Origin: an uncultured Bacteroidota bacterium
Lineage (GTDB): Bacteria > Bacteroidota > Bacteroidia > Flavobacteriales > Flavobacteriaceae
Assembly: GCA_913062555.1 (NCBI GenBank)
Contig: CAJXVU010000002.1
Location: forward strand, 110,637 to 174,636
DNA: 64,000 bases
Direction: 5' to 3'
Part shown: piece by piece, positions 1 through 8,189 of the stretch
Layout: each line of letters starts with the position of its first letter
Numbering within the stretch: position 1 is the stretch's first letter
Notes under the pieces: generated by a model
The model's database searches: none
What the model saw: the letters and a program-made list of their open reading frames with translations, nothing else
What the model was told of the DNA's origin: nothing
Position numbers and translations under genes: made by a program

Positions 1-1
1 T

Positions 2-319
2 TCGAAACGAATTAATGACGCCAGAATAGTGTTGCTTGATATTGATAAAGAGTTGAATGGAGATGATACTAGGGGAGAAATTGGCTCACGCTCTAACCCA
101 ACAGCCAGTGAAGGGAACTCATTAGGTTGGCGAGCATTGAGTAACACCTACGGGCCAACTGGGGAGCATCAAGCCTTATTAAATAGGGTGAAAAGCCAAC
201 TGGTTAAAGTAAAATCTAAACTCAAAACGGTTCTTAGTAATACAATGCCAGCGCTGGAGCGAGATCTAAAAGCTTCAGGTGCTCCTTGGATAGAAGGTCA
301 AGGATTAATTGAAAATTAA
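2..319 (+). CDS. BNR-repeat (VPS10-like) glycosyl hydrolase, C-terminal fragment
   Basis: The reading frame is already open at the left edge (codons before the first GTG at 29 read S-K-R-I-N-D-A-R-I-V), so this is the last ~105 residues of a larger gene that starts outside the window. The fragment ends with a helical segment, L-K-A-S-G-A-P-W-I-E-G, which I recognise as the usual tail of the large secreted 'WD40/YVTN/BNR-like' or VPS10-type hydrolases of Bacteroidota, where a helical C-terminal domain follows the beta-propellers. No catalytic residues are visible here. A strong hairpin follows the stop codon, so the gene ends its transcript. The family call rests on the tail only and could be wrong. 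Confidence 0.6.
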   Translation, partial: SKRINDARIVLLDIDKELNGDDTRGEIGSRSNPTASEGNSLGWRALSNTYGPTGEHQALLNRVKSQLVKVKSKLKTVLSNTMPALERDLKASGAPWIEGQGLIEN

Positions 320-333
320 AAGAAAATTTAATA

Positions 334-368
334 AAGGAGTTACAAATAATTAAAAATTGTAACTCCTT
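334..368 (+). terminator. Rho-independent terminator
   Basis: A perfect 12-bp inverted repeat (AAGGAGTTACAA at 334-345 and its complement at 357-368) with an 11-nt loop lies 15 bp after the stop of the first gene. The run of T after the stem is short (C-A-T-T-T-A). It separates that gene from the S9 peptidase starting at 397. Confidence 0.7.
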
Positions 369-396
369 CATTTATTAATGCAATAATATTTAAACA

Positions 397-3195
397 ATGA
401 AATTTACTATTTCCACTTTACTGCTATTACTGGTAGTTAATACATATGCGCAGAAAAAAGTTTTAGAGCATACAGATAAAGATATTTGGAATACCATTAA
501 GAGTCCAACGATTTCAAATGACGGAAAGTATATAATGTACTCCCTAGAAAAAGGTGAGAAGGACAATTTTATCAAAATTAAAGACAACAAGTCTAATTTA
601 GTTTTTGGTCATGAGCGCTCAGAAAGAGGTCAATTCACGTATAATTCTGAATTTGCAATATTTACAATCAAGGCTTGGAAGGACAGTGTTTTAGAAATGA
701 AACGTAGAAAGGTTAAAACCCCAAAGATGCCAAAAGACACTTTAGGTGTTTTTAACTTGAAACGAAAATCAGTTAGTAAAATCGCTAATATAAAGTCGTA
801 TAAATTACCTCAGAAATGGTCAGGTTATCTGGCATATTTGCTTGAAGATGTTAAATCGATAAAGAAACAACCAAAAAAGAAAAAGGACTCTACAAATAAA
901 AAGAAAGAGAAAATCAAAAAAGTAGGCAAGGATAATGGCTATCATTTGGTTGTTAGAAATCTAAATACCACTAAGGAGGATACGATTAAGTTTGTAACCA
1001 ACTATGCTTTTGCAAAAGAAGGAATGACCTTAGCGTATACTACAACTGGAGATGATGCCTATGTTAAAGCAGGTGTTTATATAGTTGACTTGGCTACCAA
1101 TAATACAAAGCAAGTTTTTGCTTCTCATGATAAAACAAAGTATTTCAAACTAAGCTTAAGTGATTCTGGTAAAAATCTTGGATTTGTAGTCGATGCTGAT
1201 ACTACCAAAGCATATGTAAGACCAAATCAATTATATACATGGAATGATTCTAATAGCATGGCAGAATTGGTTGTTGATAATGAAAAAGCACCACAAGGAT
1301 ATAGAGTATCTTCTGATGCTAATGTGAGTTTTTCAAAAGATGATTCTAAATTGTATTTCGGACTAGCGCTTCCCGCCATTGTTCAAGATACATTACTCCT
1401 AAAAGAAGAAATTGTAAACGTAGAGGTATGGACATATGATGAACCACGGTTATATACCGTTCAAGAAATACAAGCCAAAAATGATAAGAAAAAATCATTT
1501 CAAACAGTTTATCATTTAAATAATAAAAAGCTCGTGCAAATAGCTACAAAAGAGTTTCCTAATAGCGCTAGATTAGCTGATGAAGGAAATGGAAATTTTG
1601 CTCTCGTGAGCAATAATGAACCTTATCAATTAGAAGCTCAATGGACGGGACAATTTTCTACAAATGATTTAGCAATAGTAAATGTAAATGATGGCTCTTT
1701 AAAAATGGCTATTAAGAGAAATGTGAATGATGCGAGGTTTAGTCCAAAAGGTGAATTTGCTTTTGGGTATAATCAAGTAGATAGTACATGGTATACTTAT
1801 AATATTGCGACTTCAAAATATACTCAGTTAACAAAAGGAAAACGTTTTTATAATGAGTTAAATGACTCTCCAAATTATCCAAGATCATATAGGTCAGCTG
1901 GGTGGACAAAAGATGATAAATCTATTATTATTTATGATCGTTATGATATTTGGAAATTCAATCCTTCAAGTGGGACTAGTATTCGTTTAACAAAAGGGCG
2001 AGAAAATAAAATCAGGTACCGCTATGTGAAACTAGATAATAAAAAACGATTTATTGACGATAATGAAAAATGGTTATTAACTACTTTTAACGAAGTGAAC
2101 AAGCATTCTGGTTATTATGAGTTCAATCCAAAAAACAACACAGGAAAACAATTGTTAACTGGACCATATAGCTATTCTAGCCCAAGAAAAGCTCAGCAAG
2201 GAAAAACGTTAATATTTACACGCCAATCTTTTGAAGAATTCCCGAACATTAGAATATCTGATTTGAGTTTTAAAAAGCAAAGACTAATTAGTGACGCCAA
2301 TCCACAACAGAACGATTATAATTGGGGAACTGCTGAGCTGGTGAATTGGACTTCTTTGGATGGCAAGGAACTATCCGGAATGCTCATAAAACCAGAAAAT
2401 TTCGATCCGAACAAAAAATACCCTATGATTGTAAATTTCTATGAAAAGAGTTCTGATGGTATTTTTAGACATAGAGCACCAACATATGGGCGCTCTACTA
2501 TCAATTATAGTTTTTATACAAGTAGAGGTTATGTTATTTTTAATCCAGATGTATATTATCGTATTGGATATCCAGGAGAAAGCGCCTTTAATTGCGTCAT
2601 TCCTGGTATTACTTCTTTAATAGAAAAAGGATTTATTGATAAAGATAATATCGGTACCCAAGGACATAGTTGGGGAGGTTATCAAATTGCACATTTGGTT
2701 ACTAAAACAGATATTTTTAAGGCGGCAGAATCTGGTGCACCCGTAGTAAATATGTTTAGTGCCTATGGAGGTATAAGATGGGATTCTGGTTTGAGTCGTC
2801 AATTTCAATATGAACATACTCAAAGTAGAATAGGAGGAACACCTTGGGAATACCCAGGTAGATATATTGAGAACTCTCCAATCTTTAATATTGATAAAAT
2901 CAATACACCATTATTGATTATGCATAATGATGCCGATGGGCATGTGCCTTGGTATCAGGGTATAGAATTTTTTACAACCTTAAGACGATTAGGAAAGCCT
3001 TCTTGGTTTTTAAATTATAATGGGGCTCGACATTGGCCATTAAAACTGCAAAACAGAAAAGATTTTAATATTAGAATGGCACAATTTTTTGATTATTATC
3101 TCAAAGGTGCAGCCAAACCCGTTTGGATGGATCGTGGCGTTCCTGCATTAGAAAAAGGGATTAATCAAGGTTATGATCTAATTAAAGAAGATTAA
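397..3195 (+). CDS. Secreted S9-family peptidase (prolyl oligopeptidase type)
   Basis: Serine peptidase of the alpha/beta-hydrolase S9 family, expected to cleave peptides in the periplasm or at the cell surface. Residues 1-18 form a Sec signal peptide ending T-Y-A-Q. The N-terminal ~650 residues are beta-propeller-like; the C-terminal ~280 form the hydrolase. The nucleophile is S758 in G-H-S-W-G-G-Y, the acid is D847 in A-D-G-H-V-P-W, and the histidine is H879 in A-R-H-W-P. A lysine-rich insertion around residues 153-177 interrupts an early propeller blade. A paralog of similar length (926 residues) with the same layout and its own lysine-rich insertion lies at 14060-16840. The next gene starts 3 bp after the stop, so the gene probably leads an operon with the cupin and the SDR genes. 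Substrate is not predictable from sequence. Confidence 0.93.
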   Translation: MKFTISTLLLLLVVNTYAQKKVLEHTDKDIWNTIKSPTISNDGKYIMYSLEKGEKDNFIKIKDNKSNLVFGHERSERGQFTYNSEFAIFTIKAWKDSVLEMKRRKVKTPKMPKDTLGVFNLKRKSVSKIANIKSYKLPQKWSGYLAYLLEDVKSIKKQPKKKKDSTNKKKEKIKKVGKDNGYHLVVRNLNTTKEDTIKFVTNYAFAKEGMTLAYTTTGDDAYVKAGVYIVDLATNNTKQVFASHDKTKYFKLSLSDSGKNLGFVVDADTTKAYVRPNQLYTWNDSNSMAELVVDNEKAPQGYRVSSDANVSFSKDDSKLYFGLALPAIVQDTLLLKEEIVNVEVWTYDEPRLYTVQEIQAKNDKKKSFQTVYHLNNKKLVQIATKEFPNSARLADEGNGNFALVSNNEPYQLEAQWTGQFSTNDLAIVNVNDGSLKMAIKRNVNDARFSPKGEFAFGYNQVDSTWYTYNIATSKYTQLTKGKRFYNELNDSPNYPRSYRSAGWTKDDKSIIIYDRYDIWKFNPSSGTSIRLTKGRENKIRYRYVKLDNKKRFIDDNEKWLLTTFNEVNKHSGYYEFNPKNNTGKQLLTGPYSYSSPRKAQQGKTLIFTRQSFEEFPNIRISDLSFKKQRLISDANPQQNDYNWGTAELVNWTSLDGKELSGMLIKPENFDPNKKYPMIVNFYEKSSDGIFRHRAPTYGRSTINYSFYTSRGYVIFNPDVYYRIGYPGESAFNCVIPGITSLIEKGFIDKDNIGTQGHSWGGYQIAHLVTKTDIFKAAESGAPVVNMFSAYGGIRWDSGLSRQFQYEHTQSRIGGTPWEYPGRYIENSPIFNIDKINTPLLIMHNDADGHVPWYQGIEFFTTLRRLGKPSWFLNYNGARHWPLKLQNRKDFNIRMAQFFDYYLKGAAKPVWMDRGVPALEKGINQGYDLIKED

Positions 3196-3198
3196 ATT

Positions 3199-3558
3199 AT
3201 GGTTAAAAAAATAAATTGGGAAGATGTTCCTATAGAACAAGTAACAGACAAGATGCAACGTAAAATGATTTATGGAGACAAGGTGATGGTTGCCAGAATG
3301 AAGTTTAAAGATGGATTTCTAGTACCACTCCACGATCATCATAATGAGCAAGTGACACAAGTCATTTCTGGCACTATTCGTTTTTGGTTTGGAGCAAATA
3401 AAGAACAAACCATGGATTTAGGCCCAGGAGACTCTGTAGTCATTCCTGCACATTTGCCACATGAAGCACTTATGATTGGCGATGTTGAGGAAGTAGATAC
3501 TTGGTCTCCAATTCGTGAAGATTGGTTAGATGGTACAGACGATTATTTACGAAAATAA
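3199..3558 (+). CDS. Cupin-domain protein, KdgF-like
   Basis: Small single-domain cupin of 119 residues. The metal-binding first cupin motif is H45-D-H47-H-N-E-Q51; the second contains P-G-D-S-V-V-I-P-A-H85-L-P-H88. The order and spacing, together with the C-terminal S-P-x-R-E-D-W, resemble KdgF, which helps convert unsaturated uronates (released from pectin or alginate) to linear ketosugars. It lies 3 bp after the S9 peptidase and 3 bp before an SDR gene, which implies co-transcription. Reductases of the SDR family act on the KdgF product in alginate pathways, so the pairing with SDR genes fits, but no polysaccharide lyase or KDG kinase is present here. The KdgF function is therefore an inference; the cupin fold is clear. 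Confidence 0.82.
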   Translation: MVKKINWEDVPIEQVTDKMQRKMIYGDKVMVARMKFKDGFLVPLHDHHNEQVTQVISGTIRFWFGANKEQTMDLGPGDSVVIPAHLPHEALMIGDVEEVDTWSPIREDWLDGTDDYLRK

Positions 3559-3561
3559 ACT

Positions 3562-4326
3562 ATGGATTTAGGTTTAAAAGATAAAATCGCATTTATCGCG
3601 GCTTCAAGTGATGGTTTAGGTAAAGCAGTTGCTACGGAGCTTGCAAAAGAAGGAGCTACAATTATTATTAATGGTAGAAATAGTGAAAAGCTTGATAACA
3701 CCAAAAATGAAATAGAACAAGCTTTTAATACTAAAGTTCTTGCAATTTCTGGTGATTTAGCTGATCAAGAAGAAAGAGCAATCGTTTTAAAAACAATTTT
3801 CAATCATCATGACAAGGTAGATATCTTGATAACTAACACGGGTGGCCCTCCATCAGGCAAGTTTGAAGAGCTTTCGGAAGACCATTGGAACAATGCGTAT
3901 CAATTACTTCTAGGTAGTGCTGTGTCTTTAATAAAAGGGGTGCTACCAGGAATGAAAGCTCAAAGGTGGGGACGGATAATTACCATCACCTCTATTTCTG
4001 TTAAACAACCTGTGGAGAATTTGATATTATCAAATTCAGTGCGGGCATCAGTGGTTGGATTGATGAAAACATTGGCAAGCGAACTCGGAGAGTTTAATAT
4101 ATCGGTGAACAATATTATGCCAGGCTATACACAAACGAATCGCTTGTTAAGCCTGATAGAAAACAACCCCTCTATTAATTCAGTTACCGATGAAATTCCC
4201 TTAAAACGATTTGGAAAACCTGAAGAATTTGCCGCAGCGGTTACATTTATGGCAAGTGATAGAGCAAGTTATATTACAGGCACTTCATTGGCAGTAGATG
4301 GTGGTTGGATTAAAAATATTTTATAG
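3562..4326 (+). CDS. SDR-family protein with atypical active site
   Basis: Rossmann-fold protein of the short-chain dehydrogenase/reductase superfamily, 254 residues. The nucleotide-binding motif is degenerate, A-S-S-D-G-L-G at 14-20 instead of TGxxxGxG, and the N-A-G motif is replaced by N-T-G-G-P-P at 92-97. The catalytic YxxxK is absent: the expected position reads S157-N-S-V-R161. This matches the beta-ketoacyl-ACP-reductase-like subgroup known to deviate from the SDR tetrad, so it is a family trait rather than a mutation. The gene is 3 bp after the cupin and 17 bp before a canonical SDR. It may be a reductase with an altered mechanism or a non-catalytic partner of the downstream SDR. Substrate unknown. 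Confidence 0.85.
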   Translation: MDLGLKDKIAFIAASSDGLGKAVATELAKEGATIIINGRNSEKLDNTKNEIEQAFNTKVLAISGDLADQEERAIVLKTIFNHHDKVDILITNTGGPPSGKFEELSEDHWNNAYQLLLGSAVSLIKGVLPGMKAQRWGRIITITSISVKQPVENLILSNSVRASVVGLMKTLASELGEFNISVNNIMPGYTQTNRLLSLIENNPSINSVTDEIPLKRFGKPEEFAAAVTFMASDRASYITGTSLAVDGGWIKNIL

Positions 4327-4343
4327 AAAGTAACGGTGCATAT

Positions 4344-5111
4344 ATGAAGACACATATAGATTTAAAGGATAAAAACATATTGCTAACAGGAGCCTCTCAA
4401 GGTATAGGTAAAGAAGTCGCTAAATATTTAATGAAAATGGGAGCAAGGGTTGCCATACATTATAACAGTAATAAAGCTTCTGCAGAAAGCTTAATTGCAA
4501 ATGGGAATGATGCAAATTCAGAGCTGTTTAAAGCGGATTTAAATATTGAAACAGAGGTGTTTGATTTGTTTGAATCTGTTATAAAAGCCTATGGTTCTAT
4601 AGATGTTATTATTTTGAATGCGGGTGTTTCCTTACCACATTCAATACAAGATAATACAGATGATTGGTTAAAGGTTTGGAAGAAGACAATCAACATTAAT
4701 TTAAATGCAGTAGGATTACTTACAAAGCTCGGTCTGGATCATTTTCTAGAGCAAAAGGGAGGACGATTTATCTATATTGGAAGTCGTGCAGTGTTTAGAG
4801 GTGAAACGGAAGATTATCTTGCATATGCAGCTTCCAAGGGAGGATTAACCTCTTTAGCCAGAAGTGTAGCTCGGTCCTTTGGCAAAGAAAATATTAAATC
4901 ATTTATTGTTGCTCCTGGTTTTACCAGAACACAAATGGCCGATGCTTTCATAGAGAAGTATGGGGAAGAAAGAATTATGAGCGAGATTGCTTTAAATTCA
5001 TTAACTAAACCAGAAGACCTCGCACCTCTCATAGCGATGCTTAGTAGCGGGCTAATGGACCATGCTACTGGTGGAACTATAGATATAAACGCTGGGAGTC
5101 ATATTCGATAA
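4344..5111 (+). CDS. SDR-family oxidoreductase (canonical)
   Basis: NAD(P)-dependent short-chain dehydrogenase of 255 residues with a full set of motifs: T-G-A-S-Q-G-I-G at 15-22 (cofactor), N-A-G at 92-94, S147 and Y161-A-A-S-K165. A C-terminal G-G-T-I-D-I-N-A-G closes the fold, as in 3-oxoacyl-ACP reductase/glucose dehydrogenase-like members. It follows the atypical SDR by 17 bp and ends the apparent operon S9 - cupin - SDR - SDR. It could reduce a keto-sugar or a 3-ketoacyl group; the sequence does not decide this. Basic biochemistry is certain, substrate is not. Confidence 0.88.
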   Translation: MKTHIDLKDKNILLTGASQGIGKEVAKYLMKMGARVAIHYNSNKASAESLIANGNDANSELFKADLNIETEVFDLFESVIKAYGSIDVIILNAGVSLPHSIQDNTDDWLKVWKKTININLNAVGLLTKLGLDHFLEQKGGRFIYIGSRAVFRGETEDYLAYAASKGGLTSLARSVARSFGKENIKSFIVAPGFTRTQMADAFIEKYGEERIMSEIALNSLTKPEDLAPLIAMLSSGLMDHATGGTIDINAGSHIR

Positions 5112-5169
5112 TTTGGAAACAATGATTAATTCGAGGTTTTAAGTAAGGGATTGAGAAATAAAATAACAA

Positions 5170-7224
5170 ATGAAAAATATAATTCAATTAATATTCTGTA
5201 CCATATTCTTCTTTTTTTCTGAAATAAATGCACAGCAATTTTCTACGCATAATGGTGTATTTAGAGATACTCTTGGACGAACGGTAAATTTTAGAGGGAT
5301 AAATATTTCGGGATCTAGCAAATTACCTATGATTTCAGATACTAATTTGATTTCATTCGTTGGAAGGCCATTTCCTATTTCTGAAGCAGATAAACACTTT
5401 GAAAGACTTCATAAATGGGGCTTTAATTTTATAAGACTCATCGTAACCTGGGAAGCACTAGAGCATGATGGCCCTGGGAAATATGATTTTGAATATATAG
5501 ATTATATAAAACAAATCACCAAAAGAGCCAGAGCATATGGGTTATATATTATGATTGACGCTCATCAAGATGTATGGAGTCGATTTACTGGGGGTGATGG
5601 AGCACCGCTCTGGACCCTCGAAAAGGTAGGTTTTAACGTGAATAATTTTATGGATACCAATGCCGCCTTAATATTTAATTCAGAGGATGAGATACCGCCT
5701 ATGATTTGGCCAACAAATTATTCCAAATTAGCTTCCGCTACAATGTTTAGTTTGTTTTTTGGAGGAAATGACTTTGCGCCTAAAACATTAATTGAAGGGG
5801 AAAATGTTCAAAATTATCTTCAAGAACACTATATAAATGCCTTTTCAGTACTCGCAAAGCATTTAAAAAACGAAACGAATATTATTGGATTTGAGGTTAT
5901 GAATGAACCACATCCTGGGTATATTGGTCACAAAAATATAATGGAACACACCAGTTTTCCATTGCGAAATAATGCTTGTCCGACACCAGAGGAATCAATG
6001 GCACTAGGGGCAGGATATGCAGTTGAGGTGGAAAACTGGAAGGTGGGATTGTTAGGTATTGAACTCGACGGGAAAATTTCTTTAAATGCGGAAGAAAAAA
6101 GTGCTTGGAAACATGATTCATTGGATGTATGGAAGAATAACGGTGTTTGGATTGTCAAGGACGACCATGTAGAAATTGTAAAGCCATATTATTTTTATAA
6201 ACAAGAGAATACAGAAGTTAGGTTTAGTGAAAATTATTACAAACCGTTTATTTATGCATTTAGTGAAGCGATTCGAAACGAAATTCCAGAAACTTTAATT
6301 TTCATTGAGAAACCATTTTTTGATGTTCTACCGGAAATTAAAGATTTAAATAATATTGTGAATGCCACCCATTGGTATGATCAAATTACATTGGTAAAAA
6401 AAACATACTTAGAATGGGCCTCCCTAAGTTTATCTACAGGGGCACCTGTATTTGGAGCAAAGAATATTGATACTTTGTTTAAAAAGCAAACATTTGCCAT
6501 AAAGAGAATGTCGCACGCATTAGGAGTGAATGCTCCAACTTTAATAGGGGAATTTGGTATTCCATTTGATTTATCAAATGGGGTAGGTTTTAATAAACCA
6601 CTTTTTGGCGAAAAACGATTTATTGAACAAAATTTGGCACTAGATAGAAGCATGAGAGCTATGGAAGCCAACGTATTGAACTATGCATTATGGAATTATA
6701 CGGCAGACAATAATAACGCAAAAGGAGATTTGTGGAATGGAGAAGATTTATCAATCTATAGTTTAAAACAAAATGATACGGATGCTATTTCTGATATAAA
6801 TAGAGGAGGGAGAGGCCTCAGAGCGGCGGTAAGACCATTTTCGGCGGCAGTTTCTGGTGCTGTAATTAGCTCTAGTTTTGATATGCAAATTGGAGAATAC
6901 AGTTTAACATTTAATTCTTCTGAATTTAATGGCACCCCGAACACGCCCTCAATAATCATACTTCCTGATTTATATTTTAAAGATGGATTCACTAGTAATA
7001 TTTCAGGTGGAAAACTGCTAGCAACTAATGATCCAATGGTTTGGCATTTTATAAATGATCCTGATAGTGATACGCATATATTGGTATTAACTGCGAATAT
7101 ATCACTTAGTAAAATACGTTTGAACAGTATCTTGTTCTTTCCAATATTTATACTGTTTTTAATCTTAGAACTAATAGCCTTTCTAATCATTAGAAAAATT
7201 TTAAAAAGAGTACTTGAGAAGTAA
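5170..7224 (+). CDS. GH5 glycoside hydrolase, subfamily 12-like (glucosylceramidase/steryl-glucosidase type)
   Basis: Secreted or membrane-tethered beta-glycosidase, 684 residues. A signal peptide covers residues 1-22. The start region (R-G-I-N-I-S-G-S-S-K-L-P), I-D-A-H-Q-D-V-W-S-R-F-T-G-G-D-G-A-P and the WEAxEHxGPG motif are those of GH5_12, whose characterised fungal members (EGCrP1, EGCrP2/Sgl1) cleave glucosylceramide and sterol glucosides. The acid/base is E246 in V-M-N-E-P-H and the nucleophile E461 in L-I-G-E-F-G. A C-terminal beta-sandwich is followed by a hydrophobic helix (~655-675) and the basic tail R-K-I-L-K-R, which looks like a membrane anchor. It lies 58 bp after the SDR genes. 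A glycolipid or saponin-type substrate is plausible but inferred. Confidence 0.85.
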   Translation: MKNIIQLIFCTIFFFFSEINAQQFSTHNGVFRDTLGRTVNFRGINISGSSKLPMISDTNLISFVGRPFPISEADKHFERLHKWGFNFIRLIVTWEALEHDGPGKYDFEYIDYIKQITKRARAYGLYIMIDAHQDVWSRFTGGDGAPLWTLEKVGFNVNNFMDTNAALIFNSEDEIPPMIWPTNYSKLASATMFSLFFGGNDFAPKTLIEGENVQNYLQEHYINAFSVLAKHLKNETNIIGFEVMNEPHPGYIGHKNIMEHTSFPLRNNACPTPEESMALGAGYAVEVENWKVGLLGIELDGKISLNAEEKSAWKHDSLDVWKNNGVWIVKDDHVEIVKPYYFYKQENTEVRFSENYYKPFIYAFSEAIRNEIPETLIFIEKPFFDVLPEIKDLNNIVNATHWYDQITLVKKTYLEWASLSLSTGAPVFGAKNIDTLFKKQTFAIKRMSHALGVNAPTLIGEFGIPFDLSNGVGFNKPLFGEKRFIEQNLALDRSMRAMEANVLNYALWNYTADNNNAKGDLWNGEDLSIYSLKQNDTDAISDINRGGRGLRAAVRPFSAAVSGAVISSSFDMQIGEYSLTFNSSEFNGTPNTPSIIILPDLYFKDGFTSNISGGKLLATNDPMVWHFINDPDSDTHILVLTANISLSKIRLNSILFFPIFILFLILELIAFLIIRKILKRVLEK

Positions 7225-7325
7225 TCTCAGATAAATTTTTTGTATTTCAACTTGTATATTTTGTAGTACACCTATTATGTATTTTAGCATTTGCTTAAAT
7301 AAGAATATAGCTGTAATTTTAATAT

Positions 7326-7694
7326 ATGGAAGATAGAATTTGTATTCGATTAATGGCAGATGCCAAACAAATATTGGACTGTCGAAATGTGGTACAAGAT
7401 CTTGATGATTCTTTTAATTCGCTTTCTAACACTTTAAATTTAACGGGTAATTCGGTGCGTCTAAAAATATTGTATTTACTAAATCAGGAACAGCAACTTT
7501 GTGTTTGTGATTTAAGCGATATTTTAGAAATGAATGTTTCTGCAATTTCTCAGCATCTTAGGAAACTGAAAGATAAAGAAATAATATATTCCCGAAAGGA
7601 AGGACAGACCATATATTATTCTGTTTCTGAGAATAAACTAGGATTATTAAATCCGTTTTTTGAATTATTAAAAGGGAACATGGCTTTGAAATAA
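7326..7694 (+). CDS. ArsR/SmtB-family metalloregulator
   Basis: Winged-helix repressor of 122 residues. The metal site C59-V-C61 lies in helix alpha-3 (Q-L-C-V-C-D-L), as in ArsR/CadC-type sensors, and two further cysteines (C6 and C19) sit in the N-terminal arm. The HTH region is M-N-V-S-A-I-S-Q-H-L-R-K-L-K and the wing R-K-E-G-Q-T-I-Y-Y-S. The N-terminal pattern (I-C-I-R-x-x-A-D-A-x-Q-I-x-x-C) is the one I know from regulators of Bacteroidota mercury-resistance loci. The next gene, 151 bp downstream, encodes a GDCCVxC protein typical of the same loci. Repression relieved by a thiophilic metal such as Hg(II) is inferred. Confidence 0.88.
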   Translation: MEDRICIRLMADAKQILDCRNVVQDLDDSFNSLSNTLNLTGNSVRLKILYLLNQEQQLCVCDLSDILEMNVSAISQHLRKLKDKEIIYSRKEGQTIYYSVSENKLGLLNPFFELLKGNMALK

Positions 7695-7845
7695 GCTGAT
7701 GAATTTTAATACCAATTAATAATGCCATTATGTTGGTGGTGATTATGACAAGAAGTTATTATTAGTAAGCATAATTAGTATAAAGTGATTACAAGTAATA
7801 TTGAGGAAGTGATTTTAAGCACTAGCTATAAAATATTTCAATAAA

Positions 7846-8055
7846 ATGGAGGTGAAATTTAAATCTACAGTCAAATGTCCACTCTGCGGGTACCGGAGGG
7901 AGGAAGAAATGCTTGTAAATATTGTACATCATTCCTATGAATGTGGCAATTGTAAAGCAGTCATAAAGCCCAAAGAAGGCGATTGCTGTGTCTATTGTTC
8001 ATATGGCACTATTGAATGCCCTCCAATTCAAAAAAACAGCGGTTATTCCAATTAA
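7846..8055 (+). CDS. GDCCVxC-domain protein (cysteine form)
   Basis: Small 69-residue protein with two CxxC pairs forming a zinc ribbon (C11-P-L-C14 and C33-G-N-C36) followed by the signature G-D-C-C-V-Y-C-S-Y-G-T at 45-55 and C-P-P-I-Q. This family often exists as a selenoprotein; here all cysteines are encoded by TGC/TGT, so it is the cysteine form. Family members usually sit beside merT-type mercury transporters and ArsR regulators. The regulator is present upstream but there is no transporter in the 151-bp gap or downstream. A role in metal handling is inferred from this association; biochemical function is unknown. Confidence 0.85.
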   Translation: MEVKFKSTVKCPLCGYRREEEMLVNIVHHSYECGNCKAVIKPKEGDCCVYCSYGTIECPPIQKNSGYSN

Positions 8056-8189
8056 TGTGTCACAATTAGCAGATGCTTATTTTAATTAAAGCTTATCTTA
8101 ATTCATTTAAAGATTGCAGGTTAGTTAAAATAAAGTGTAACATTGATTATTATTAATACTCTTTATTAATATATCAATCAACCACCAAA

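Noticed and set aside
6756..7190. 144-codon minus-strand frame opposite the GH5 gene
   Set aside because: Antisense shadow of a well-supported gene, with no domain of its own.
7215..7229. TGAGA-AGTAA-TCTCA inverted repeat at the GH5 stop codon as ArsR operator
   Set aside because: It overlaps the stop codon and is followed by a T-rich stretch; it is as likely a weak terminator, and ArsR sites are usually longer.
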